A stretch of DNA of 64,000 nucleotides, taken from contig NC_069127.1 in assembly GCF_026914265.1 (NCBI RefSeq), positions 67,281,080 through 67,345,079 of the forward strand, written 5' to 3'. Below are positions 12,229-22,348 of the stretch, one piece after another; position 1 is the first letter of the stretch; every line of letters begins with the position of its first letter. Position numbers and translations under genes: made by a program. Under the pieces are notes generated by a model. The model saw nothing but the letters and a program-made list of their open reading frames with translations. It was not told the DNA's origin and did no database searches. The DNA comes from Mya arenaria (taxonomy: Eukaryota > Mollusca > Bivalvia > Myida > Myidae).

Positions 12229-12414
12229 ATGTCTTGATTTGAACTGTATTAAATTGTGTAAATATGCAGGCTGTCATATTTAAATGCTTGTCAAATTAAT
12301 TTTAAATGAATAAATTTGTTTTTAAACTTATCTCCTTAGTCAATGTTACATTTTTTGTTAGCATGTAGACAGAGTATAGATTTTCATATCTAACACAAAT
12401 CTTCTGGTCTTGAC

Positions 12415-12660
12415 ATACTAAGAGCACTGGTTTAGTATACACAGAGTGCAGATTCGGTAAACAATGAGTTGTGGTTTGTTAAACATTGAGTGCTGGGTAA
12501 TACATGGAGCACTGATTTTAATTGCTATATACAAACTACTCTATACATAAACAGAGTACTGGTTCATCATAGGAGTGCTGGTTCATTATAGTTAACAGAG
12601 CACTGAGCCCTGAGACTTGGTTCGCTTAACCCGATTACCAGAGTACAGAGTACTCCCATT
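12415..12660. repeat. Degenerate short tandem motif (GAGCACTGGTT-like)
   Basis: Between the two convergent transposon genes a 10-12 base motif close to GAGCACTGGTT or its variants GAGTGCTGG and GAGTACTGG recurs roughly every 20-40 bases, nine or so times, joined by AT-rich spacers with ATACA or TTAA. It is not coding. It could be a decayed minisatellite or a cluster of binding sites. Confidence 0.5.
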
Positions 12661-13079
12661 GTTGTAACAAACATGAAACCTTTTTTCTGCAGTTTTATTA
12701 TTCAATGATATTTGATCATTTGCTCTTATAAGGCACAATTACCGGTATCATCTGAATATATATGCAAAATGCCAATGAAAATTACTTCAATAGAACCAAA
12801 TAACTTTAGATAACACAAAAATACATAAAGATGTCACAAAGTTGACAATATAGTCTATGGCATTTATTATTCTATAATAACTTATATGTGCTAATTATTA
12901 TAACTATGTATGATGAAAACTGCTTAATATGTATAAGTCGGTGCTAAAAGCTCTTTAGAGCTTAGGTTGTCCTGTTACACAATCCAACTTTGTAAATAAA
13001 ATTTCCTTGACTTGCAGTTAATACAGATACGTATGGAATCAGGTTAATACATCATAACACATTAACGTAAATCACTATT

Positions 13080-15085
13080 TCATTTCTTTGTTGAATTCTT
13101 TTTCTTCAACAATCCAGACTTTCGGCAGTCAGGACAAAACCATTTTTCCCCCTGAGCTTTCGCTCAATTTTCAAGCATGTGAAGTGAAACCAAACAATAT
13201 GGCAGTTTTCATCATCACAACAAATCATTTCTCCTGATTCCACTTGGTCACAGTAACACCATGTCTTTTCAGTCTCATTTTGAGAAGACAGGGTTGGCTG
13301 GACTTCTTTTAGGGGCTGCACAGGCAAACCACATCCAGGAAGCTTTGAATAGAACTTGCCAACAAGTTCAGGCAAAATTGCCACCTTCATCAATGTTTCC
13401 GCCTTTTCACAGATTTCAGTCCATACATCTATGTCAAACAGAACAAGCTCAATATGTACTGCCTTTTCAGTCATAATCACAAAATGTGTTGCCTTTATGC
13501 CAGTAACACCCATCTGTGTTTGAACCTGATAATAATAAGGGTGTTTATGGTCAAGCACCATTATTCCTTGACTGTTCCTTGTCAAACAATATTTTTCAGA
13601 GTAGCTGTCAAGGAGGCTTTCTTTCAGAGTGTATGGGCATTTGATTTCTAAGAGTGATGCCCCACAGCAATGACAATGTACAAGTCCATCAGGTGAAGCA
13701 CCAATGTAGGGAAATTGTTCAGAAATGAATAGCCCACACTGCTTAACACAGAAGCCCTGGTGTTTATCTTCCATGTACGTTTGGAAGTCATTTCTGGCAA
13801 CAGGCTCATTCTTTGTCCCCCATTGTGTACCTGCTGTTTGAAATGTTTTATTCCCAGGATAACAGATGTCCATTATCAGTGATTGTGATGGATTTGATGG
13901 ATCAGTCGAGCAGCCTTGCTTTGCTCTTGACGCAATAATACGCCCTGCCCGATACGTTTGCCACAGTTTACTTTCACTTTGGTTTCTTGTCACCTCCTCG
14001 ACATTCGCTATTTGGTCCTTGGACACAGTCAGCTGTATGCCAGCACAATGATTTACAAGTTGTCCATAATTCATCATCATTGCATCTTTTGTCTTCAAAT
14101 TCCCTAAAGGAGCTGGTAGGTCCATTTTGTCCTGTTTCGGTACATAGTCATCAGAGAATTCTTTAACTACAGACAAAATGGCTGGATTTCTCCCAGTAGC
14201 ACTTAGTTTTGAAAAGAATCCATTCAGTTCTGCATCTGTTGGTGTTGGCACATCTTTCAGATGTTTCTGGGTTGTGGACGACTGCGGATAGGAAGGTATA
14301 TCTCCTCCCACATTCTCATACTTTCTCTTCAGAGAACGCATTGATGTAAAATCAATGTCTTTAATCATGCTGTATGAGACCCCCTTCACAGCTGAAGGTA
14401 TTATCCACCAGTTTGGATCTTCTGTTCTAGTGCGAGCATCACGGAGACGGACAGTTTCATCTATACTGAACATCAGGGAAGCAACATGTGTACAAACTTC
14501 GCCTAAGCCAGCCATTCAGTCACAATGGGATGCCAAGATTGAACCATTTTTCTCTGAGATGAGCCATGGGTTGAGCGGATTCTCCTTCAAACGCATGGAA
14601 TGTAGAACCTGAAAAGGACATAAACATAAAAATTGTACTAAGACTAAAGTTTACTCTAAAGTAGTCTTTAACAATGGTGCGGAGGGGTCTGGCCTTGATG
14701 GGTCGGGAGCCTTTTAACTTCAGCGTGAAAGCAGTAAAGGGCCTGAAGTGGCATAACACACCGGGGTAGGGAGCGGTGGGTGGGGGTGTGGTTAGGCAAA
14801 ACAAAGCCAGCCTAAATGTATTCAAAAATAAAACAACTAAATATTAATTTAAATGCTACTTGGCATTTGTTCTCTATGTACATCAAACATGACAAAATTA
14901 TTGAATACAGTTGATTTACCTTTCCAATCACGACATGCCTGTCTCCAACAACTGCAGCCTTCACCTCAGATACCCAGCCACAATAGGCCTGCACATAGCA
15001 GTTGAGACCCTTGTAGGCCTTTAGATCATCCTTGGAGTAGGGGCTGGGTGTGAATATTAAATAATTCACAATGTCAGGGTAGCTG
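13080..15085 (-). pseudogene. YqaJ nuclease with SWIM and PHD fingers (ISL2EU ORF2), damaged
   Basis: Two minus-strand exons are visible. One ends at 14920 (SYPDIVNYLIFTPSPYS, KAYKG, GDRHVVIGK, donor GTAAAT). The next starts at 14608 after TTTTCAG and continues VLHSMRLKENPLNPW. A SWIM-type finger follows (HCD then MAGLGEVCTHV). The YqaJ recombinase/exonuclease core shows GTKNEP, ASPDG and LEIKCP, and a C-terminal PHD finger shows CYCDQ and HFTCLKI. Breaks: a TGA at 14516-14518 replaces the second cysteine of the SWIM CxC, and a one-base loss in the T run at 13143-13147 puts the last PHD cysteines (FCPDC) out of frame; in the shifted frame the protein would end at about 13080. The 5' start lies somewhere in 15085-15330. 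Confidence 0.85.
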
Positions 15086-15328
15086 ATGGTCGGCAGTAAG
15101 GATTTATCGTCAAAAAAAATCCCTTTACAAATGTTGCCTCGTACGGGTCTTTGATTTCATTTTTTCTAGGTACCTCGCTTTCTCTATCGCACTCAAAGTC
15201 TCTCTATAGAGTCTCTTTTCGGAGAGCGAGTCCATAGGCTTCATACTTCGCACTATAAATGTTCATATAACTCTGCTATCACTTCAAATCTTAATAATAA
15301 TCACTTGTTTACTTGTACGCTACATTTA

Positions 15329-15350
15329 TCTGTCCCTCCAAGATGGCGGC
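15329..15350 (-). repeat. Right terminal inverted repeat of ISL2EU element
   Basis: Reverse complement of 4927-4948. It ends AAGATGGCGGC, only about 50 bp upstream of the Ig gene start codon, so in copy A this end of the transposon now forms the proximal upstream region of the Ig gene. Confidence 0.92.
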
Positions 15351-15399
15351 CAAACGGTGCGTTCAGACGTTTTAGAAACAAAGAAATATAGTGCTTAAT

Positions 15400-17099
15400 A
15401 TGAAGATGTTTTTGTTGGCTGGATTTATGTCTGTTGGTAAGAAAAAGTACAAATTGTTTTACACTTTTATAATTAATAAGCGGCTGCGATATCCGTCTTT
15501 AACTATTAACAATTTGGCGTGGCCTCTAAATCCTCTATAGCTTACTCATCCATTTCAAATAATTTTAAAGCACCTTTTTTACATTTTACGAAGTTAAAAA
15601 TCAACGATTTAATGTTGTGTGAATTGTGAACAAAATTCATGCAGCATGGTAAGTCGTCATAAAAAAGTCAAATAAGGCTTAAATATTTGACAATAGGGCA
15701 GAAAATACTTCATTGTGCCGAAAACCGCAAGTAACGCTGTTTTACTTACAATTTACGAGTTTCTGATTAAGTAAATATCCATTAGTTACCGGTTGTTGTT
15801 TGTTCATTAAAATATACCAGATAACTCGATAAAAGTAGTATTAAAAAGGGGACAAATTATGACTTCCAATATAACTGTATAACTGAAATGAATTATTGCC
15901 ATAATTAGCTTTAAGATATCCTAAATGATTTGGTTAGCCAGTTATGGAGAAGGTTTATTTATCATTTTACTATTAAAATGGAGACTGGATTTTTACATTG
16001 TATCAAATTACCACCAAATATAATTTCGAGGACATTCAAATCACCTTTTAATTAAATTTAATATGAAGTGAAATCCGATTGGATACAGTTCAGTCAACTT
16101 TGATGATTTTGTATGGAAAGAAATTGTTAATACCTGATCCCTTTGTTCTACAGTAAGTAAAACACACAATATTTACGTCTATTTACAGGTCTGCTACTTA
16201 CTGGCGGCGATGCGAACCCCCCGCAAGTTAAACTCTACCGACGGCGCGGGGATAGTGTTATACTGCCATGCCGCCTGGCTTCCGGCTTGGACCCCGACAC
16301 GGTCTTGGTCCGCTGGAAATCATCAAAAGACTCTTACCTCACTTCCGGTGTACGTGTACTCAAATACACGAACCAGATTGAGGTCGTCAAGACATCCAAA
16401 ATTGAATGGAATCTTCTGATTAAGTGGGTCACGGACACATTCGCGGCGAATTACACGTGCATGTCAGATAAAGAAGTGGTGCTGTCCAACGTACAGCTTC
16501 TGATCTTGGTCGCTCCGAAAATCGACATTGGCGGTACAAGCTCACCGGAAGTGAACGTCGATGAAGGCGGCACAGTGGAACTTACGTGCGCATTTACTGG
16601 CGAACCCGTACCGAACATAACGTGGTTTAGGGGTGACGACAAACAGCCTACCGGCATCACGGGGAGCAAACTTGTTCTGCCTGACGTCAAGCGTTACGCT
16701 ACCGACGTCTACACGTGTCGTGGAGAGAATTCTGTTAGTAACGAGGATCATCAGATCAATCTTATCGTGAGGTTTCCTGTCGAGGTAGACGTTATGGAAA
16801 ATACCGTTTACGTCAAGAGGGGAGGTATATTTACGTTAGCGTGTATCGCGCAAGGGGCTCCGTTATACGAAACATACTGGATTGACGTTCATGGTAACAA
16901 AGTGATGTCTACAACATGGAAATATGACTTTAACATGGAATCGGCAGGTGCACATATACCGGCTAAGTTCGTCACCTTGGCTTCTCGCACGGGTGCCTTG
17001 ACCGTTTTCGACTTTGGACCGTACACGTGCGAAGCGAAGGGAGATGGGCGCGTTGCCAAAGCAACTGTGAATGTCGTTGAACTTAAGGAACTCAACTAA
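15400..17099 (+). CDS. Secreted three-Ig-domain protein, copy A
   Basis: Two exons: 15400-15436 and 16189-17099 (TAA). Exon 1 encodes the start of a signal peptide (MKMFLLAGFMSVG, continuing LLLTGG) and is joined through GTAAG and TTTACAG in phase 1. The 315-residue product has three Ig domains with cysteine pairs at about residues 40/103, 146/189 and 231/293 and tryptophans in VRWKSS, ITWFRG and TYWIDV. There is no membrane segment or GPI-like tail, so it should be secreted. The family is IgSF of the hemolin/lachesin style; binding partner and exact orthology are unknown. The coding exon is much richer in CG dinucleotides than its surroundings. Its normal promoter has been separated by the ISL2EU insertion. 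Confidence 0.82.
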
Positions 17100-17230
17100 T
17101 TTAACGCCAACGGATCGTATGTCCCTGATGCGATTTACGACAAAATAAATCGAAAATCATAACGCTTTCGAAATAAGCAGAACTATGATTGGGACTTGCG
17201 AAATGTATTGCCTTAATGTGTAAATATATT

Positions 17231-17612
17231 TTAAAGATGCACTCTTACTCCCAAATGATATTTACCTAAATTAATACAATTGTTTTAATATTTGAAAAAG
17301 GATGAATACATGTCGAAAACAAAGGTTCTTATGAAGGATACTGAGTTTAAGTTGAAAGAAATGCACATAAAACACGGTATTTCTACCTCATGAGACTATA
17401 GTGGACCACAGTAAATCTTTTAACATTCAACAATCATTTAATATTTTTGCGTTTTCTGCTATTAAATACACGGTTACAATCTTGTTATCAGTAATTAATA
17501 TTTTCCATAAGTGCATTATTTAGTAAGTAGTAAAAGGTTTATCAGTCAAAATTGATGTGTGTTATACATGTGTATGTATATATTGATTTTGAATAAGAGT
17601 GTCACTTTAAAA
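17231..17612. mobile_element. MITE R1 with TTTAAAGNTGCACTCTTA ends
   Basis: About 380 bp, starting TTAAAGATGCACTCTTACTCC and ending GAATAAGAGTGTCACTTTAA, an imperfect inverted pair. TTAA at both edges suggests a TTAA target site. Related copies are at 41216, 27490 (partial), 42993 (partial), 31217 and 32030. No coding capacity. Confidence 0.75.
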
Positions 17613-19066
17613 GCATGTAACCAGTATTGGCGTAAATGTTAAATTTGGATGCCTTGTGATCCAATATATGTTTGGTATCAATAGAAAAGGCTTTGCTTGC
17701 TAATTACTCATAAATTTGGGAAATAGAAGAACATACATTAATACTAAAGTTAATGCAGTTTGACTTTTTCTTCTTTATTTTAACAGAAATCTGATGTAAA
17801 TTGTTGATGATTTGAATTGATAAAATGAGTATATAATTCTTAACCTATTTAAGACACTAGACACCAGATGGTCCCTATATCAGCAAATACAGTATTTTCT
17901 CAAAACAAGCCTAGAATTGTCAATACTAGTGTTATGCTGTAAAATTTCGAGTACTTTTGTGTAATGAAGTTTTACGAAATGTCATTAATACTTTTCATGT
18001 TTCATAATTTTAGAATATTTTGTCTGTTAGAAACACATTCCTGGTGCTTAAAGTGAATTTTGATAATAGCCAAATGGTTTCATGACATTTATTACTCTAT
18101 TCAAACATAGTTGTCAAACTTTATATTATAGTATACACAGCGTATAGCATTTTTATTATCAATTAGTCTGTGAAATTATTTTTCTTGACAACCTATCACT
18201 ACGTCTTAAGATTGTTGCGAAACTTTAGATTGTAATATAAACAGAATGCCCGGCTTAACTGATAATTGAGATTAAGTCAGACAATGACATTTTTAGGGCC
18301 CAGCCCCTAGTGTCCCCTGCGTCTGGATTAATTGTCTCAATTTCATTGGCCATGTATTGGCATGACTTTTTGTAACATGTCCTTTGTCATTGGATGATGA
18401 TAGTTTTGGCAATTCTCTAAAAAGTTGTGTCTTTCCTCGCTCGAGTCACTTTTACTGTTGACTTCGAAGTGTTTCATCTCATAATAAAACGAGGAAATAG
18501 ACACATTTCTTGATCCTTTTTAGGTAAGAATTTTGCTTATTTGTGTAAGGTTGTTCTATCTTTTTTTAATGATTAACAGTTGTATTTGAGACTTAAATGT
18601 TTCCGTTTTAGAAACATGCTATAAAGTTATTTCAATGATATTGTATTAAGTATTTAAAGATAATTTAGAATGGAAAATCAGTCTTGATATGTTTATAAAT
18701 GTATTCATACATTCCTTATAATTATCATGTACTGACTATGTATAACTGATTTATGTAAGAAGCATATTATTGTCTATGGCTTATACACCCAAGTCACATC
18801 TAAGCACTGTACACTTTTCGGTCATTCTTTTGGCTCCATTGTTAGCTTTTCGTTAGATAGTTAACTTAGTCGTTCTATGATCAGGAAGCGATTGAGAAAA
18901 AAGCAGAAATTTGTCAGTGAAAAAGTTTTAAGCTTATCTGATTCTTTTAAGACAGCAAAAGATGTTGACATGTATGTATATTGCTTCTTTGTATACTTTT
19001 GAAACCAACGAACTCAGAAATTGATGTGAGACTTTGCAATGCATTGTTGGTTCATCTAATTGCTAA

Positions 19067-21020
19067 GGCCAGAGTTTTTTTATCTTTAGATTTACGGGAG
19101 ATTTTTCAAAAAGTTGGGTAAGGAGGAGGAAATAAAAATAAAAATAAAATGCATAAAATGTCCCGAAGGAGAAATAAAAAAAAAAAAAAACGGATTTTTC
19201 TCCGATTTTTTTTATTTTTTAAATCTTCTTATATCATGAAGACAAAACACACCTTACTTGTGTCAGCTATTTCATAGGCTGAACAAAGGGTGATAGATCA
19301 CCATAATGTTTCAAAAGCATATTTTAAAGATCCTTTTAAAGACCGAAAATATTGACCTCAACTCTGAGTTCAAGCGCTTATTGAAATAAATTGTATATAT
19401 TTGTTCAAATATATCTATGCATATGTGGTGCATATATTATCAACCCATAGATTTTATGAAACATGTCAGTGTAATAAAGAAGTTAAAAATACGGTAATGC
19501 ACCAGTCAATTGTAACCACGCCCCCCCCCCCCCCAGGTCCGGGGAATAGCTGCGACTTTGACTTTTGGTCCAGCTTACCCTGGCTAAAATCCACGCCCTG
19601 TGTGGACGAACAGATGGTAAAATCTCTGCCAAATGCCCCCGCACCCCAGTGTCCCTAGGTAAGGCCCATTCCCCGCTATATTTAAAGCGAAGACATAACC
19701 ACCGCATTCACCCGGCACTGCGGGGCCACCTGAAAGGTAAAAACACGGCCCATTTCCCTGGCAATCCCCGGACCTGGGGGCCGTGGTTACAAATGACTGG
19801 TGCATATAAGGAGGTCAAATGTGTTTTTCTGTCTTTAACGAAATAGCACCGTGACAATTTACCGTGATGTGGTTTTTATATAGAAAATATTACCAAATAA
19901 AGTCTAAGCCCTGATGGAAATTCCTCTTCACTTCAAACATTGACAGGGCTTACGGATACACAGACAGTCAAAATCTACATTTATGTACTTTACCATAGAA
20001 AATTAGGGAGCATTAAGATAAATTTGACAATATGTTTCAAAAAACCAGGTCTAAGAACTGATTTTAGAATCAGTCCTGAACAATATCCTTCTAATTCCAG
20101 CTATGTCCGTTTGCAATTAGGAAACGATCAGTTTGACTTCTTGTACTGACTGCCAAATATCTTATGTTCAGATTTTTCTGTCTTATCGGAAACACACACT
20201 ATGTTATTATTACATCATTTTCAGTATTCTATAATGATTTAAATTCTAAATCATTATTCAACTAATTAACAACTACGAACGTATCACGATACGTTGTGTT
20301 TTTCTCTTCAAATATGTGATCGTGAAGCAGTGTGTTCAATGCTCCTCAGAGTCAAATTCAGAAAAAATATCCATTTTGACTATGATGAACACGATATCAT
20401 TTTGCAGTTTGTGTTTGTCAGAAGCTTTACATTTTTGCGCTGTAATCCAATTCATCCTTGTTAATATACGACGTGTGCCAACGACTTTTAATCGACAATA
20501 CAACCCACGAATTTCTGTCTCCTTATTTTGACAAGAAGTTGCGCAATCATTCCACGAATCGCGAACAACATACTGAACCTACCAAAAAATCACAATAAAC
20601 ACGCTTTAAGTTCTCCACGGTTTGATTTAAATAAAGAAACATAAACATAGGAACGTCTTTGTAGTAAAACCTTTCTATATAGCTGCAGTAATTGCGAGAA
20701 ATAAGGGGTATGACATTAACTACTTTCACTTTTGACAGAACGTTGTTATGGTAACGGGTACCTGTTCTGTTTCCCGCGTATTTCCGACTGGTTTAAGTGG
20801 TATGTGCAGTAAAAAGACCGATAATGAATAACAATTGGTACACCAGTTGGTTCTGAGATATGGGTTATAGAACACTAATTTTATTTTCTTCTTAAAATTG
20901 AAGCAACGTTCGTCGGAAAAAATAAAAATAAAACTACGAAAATGAATTTTATTTTTATTTGGGTTTTGCAATATTTAGGTACGGCGCTCCCGTAAATCTA
21001 AAGATATAAAAACTCTGGCC
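19067..21020. mobile_element. PIF/Harbinger-like non-autonomous element in the LTR
   Basis: Starts GGCCAGAGTTTTTTTATC and ends with its reverse complement; the inverted ends are about 34 bp. It is flanked by TAA on both sides (19064-19066 and 21021-21023). The right LTR shows the empty site with a single TAA, so the 3 bp target duplication is proven within the window. A 3 bp TWA duplication is the hallmark of PIF/Harbinger. There is no transposase frame. The interior carries A/T-rich runs near both ends and a nested MITE at 19498. Confidence 0.9.
19498..19804. mobile_element. MITE of the TGCACCAGTCAATTGTA family
   Basis: About 307 bp, starting TGCACCAGTCAATTGTAACC and a C tract and ending GTGGTTACAAATGACTGGTGCA. 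Same family as 9411-9732 but in opposite internal orientation. It is nested inside the Harbinger-like element, which is itself inside an LTR: three layers of insertion. Confidence 0.85.
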
Positions 21021-21272
21021 TAATTGTCAATCAAGATTAATTTGTAATTTAAGAGAAACTTATTATTTGACAATATTGAAATCATTATTATTCTGTATTA
21101 TGAAATGTTGTTAATACTTATGATACATGTATATGTACTGCACTTTTACTGTTGACTTCGAAGTGTTTCATCTCATAATAAAACGAGGAAATAGACACAT
21201 TTCTTGATCCTTTTTAGATCTCAGGAAGGAGTCATTAAGAGTCGTCCACGCGGCACAAAACGTGGTGGTTAG

Positions 21273-21770
21273 GGATCGAGACTGCCCTCTCAACTTAGCC
21301 AAAAGAGGAAATGCCCCAATTCTGATGATGACAATAACGCAGATGATGATAATGATGATGTGGTGGAAGACAATGATGGGAATAGAAATGAAGATTCTGA
21401 CAAAGGTGATGTAAGGAATGAAGATACTGATAACAATAATGGTAGCAAGACTGTAACAAGGGATACAAGTACAGATTTAAACAATGGTGTCCAGGATGAT
21501 ATAACAGCAGGTCCATCTAGTGCGAACCAGACAAACAACGAAGTAACGATGAAACCGGATGGTACACAGATAGATTCCCAAAATGACGAAGGTAAAGAGC
21601 AGAGTTGGAAAAAGGCAGACAGATGGTATGCTGCAAATAGGATATTGAAACAAAGAACTAAGGAAGGAAGAAAGGAGTTCTTCCTTGAATGGTCAGATAC
21701 AAAATCCAAGCCGTCATGGGAACCCGAAGATAATGTGAAGCCTGAATTGATTAGACAGTTTTACATTTAA
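21273..21770 (+). CDS. Chromodomain segment of the LTR element
   Basis: An acidic, low-complexity stretch rich in D, N and E is followed by a chromodomain (WYAANRILKQRTK, FFLEWSDTKSKPSWEPEDNV). In chromovirus-type Ty3/gypsy elements such a domain sits at the C-terminus of integrase and guides insertion to marked chromatin. Only this tail is seen; the catalytic core is not present upstream. Confidence 0.7.
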   Translation, partial: GSRLPSQLSQKRKCPNSDDDNNADDDNDDVVEDNDGNRNEDSDKGDVRNEDTDNNNGSKTVTRDTSTDLNNGVQDDITAGPSSANQTNNEVTMKPDGTQIDSQNDEGKEQSWKKADRWYAANRILKQRTKEGRKEFFLEWSDTKSKPSWEPEDNVKPELIRQFYI

Positions 21771-22348
21771 CATACAAGAGTAGGAAAACGGAGAAAGCGT
21801 AAGCCATATACATATTTTAAATAAAATGGATATTTGTTGATTTGAGTACACTTCACAGCTGTCATATATGTTAAAGATTTGAAGGTGTTGAACGTAATTG
21901 TGTGTTCTGATTTAAAATAAGGGCCAAACACTTTTGTTCTTTCGTTGTTAAGAGCTCTCAGATACTTATTGTTCATTGATGTCCTTTTATTTTGTGTATG
22001 TCACTGCACTGGGACTTTTTATATATTTAATTGAACATGTGGACCATATATTTATTATCAATTGATATGAATGAAGGTTTCAATCTCAGTAAGTCGCTTC
22101 TGGCCATACTAAAGTGTTGTACTGCTGTAGTACTCAAATAAGTCATAAGTTATCACCATGTCATTTGAAAGTAGGATTTCTGTGAGAAAGTGTGTGCGCA
22201 AGTGTGATGTGTGAAAGGTCTTTCTTATCTCTTTTATTTCTGTCCTCTTTCATTTGATAGGAAATAATGTGTACATTTCACGCGTGTGTCGCTTTCCTGG
22301 TGGATAACAAGTCATTTTCTTATATTTTTAGTTGACTGGAGTCGACTC

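Larger units (their letters stand above)
4927..15350. mobile_element. ISL2EU-type DNA transposon, about 10.4 kb
   Basis: The element is bounded by perfect inverted ends of about 22 bp containing CCGCCATCTTGGAGGGACAG. It carries two convergent genes: a THAP plus DDE_Tnp_4 transposase on + (10317-12228) and a YqaJ-nuclease protein with SWIM and PHD fingers on - (about 13080-15085). That pairing is characteristic of the ISL2EU group. The left arm holds a THAP N-terminal exon right behind the inverted repeat and several nested small elements. Both genes are damaged by only a few point changes, so the copy is inactive but recent. No convincing target-site duplication was found. Relative to copy B, flanking sequence was also lost or gained at the site. 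Confidence 0.88.
15363..17929 (+). repeat. Segmental duplication copy A, part 2
   Basis: Matches 39358-41916 with a few substitutions and small indels. It holds the whole Ig-domain gene and a TTTAA-flanked MITE. It resumes at 26417 after the LTR element. Confidence 0.95.
18021..21262 (+). repeat. Left LTR, interrupted by a Harbinger-like element
   Basis: Begins TGTCTGTTAGAAACA and ends GCGGCACAAAACG. Without the 1,954 bp insertion and its TAA duplication it is about 1,285 bp, like the right LTR. Inside, a 77 bp segment containing AATAAA is present twice (about 18447-18523 and 21141-21217). The first copy is followed by GTAAGAA and the second by ATCTCAGG. The interior starts after 21262 with TGGTGGTTAGGG, a possible primer-binding site. 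Confidence 0.85.

Noticed and set aside
16451-17095. Minus-strand frames across the Ig exon
   Set aside because: Shadows of a CG-rich coding exon; the plus strand has clear Ig domains and splice sites.
17930-18020. Start of the LTR at 17930 with ACTAG/ACGAG as target duplication
   Set aside because: The right LTR begins at TGTCTGTTAG (25131) and has no match to 17930-18020, so these 91 bp are not part of the LTR; the five-base similarity is probably chance.
19401-19846. Several overlapping frames on both strands
   Set aside because: They arise from the palindromic TGCACCAGTC-family MITE and its C/G tracts; similar ghosts appear at 9526-9891 and 46318-46729.
21290-21709. Minus-strand frame rich in serine and leucine
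   Set aside because: Antisense of the acidic D/N-rich stretch and chromodomain of the LTR element; low-complexity artefact.
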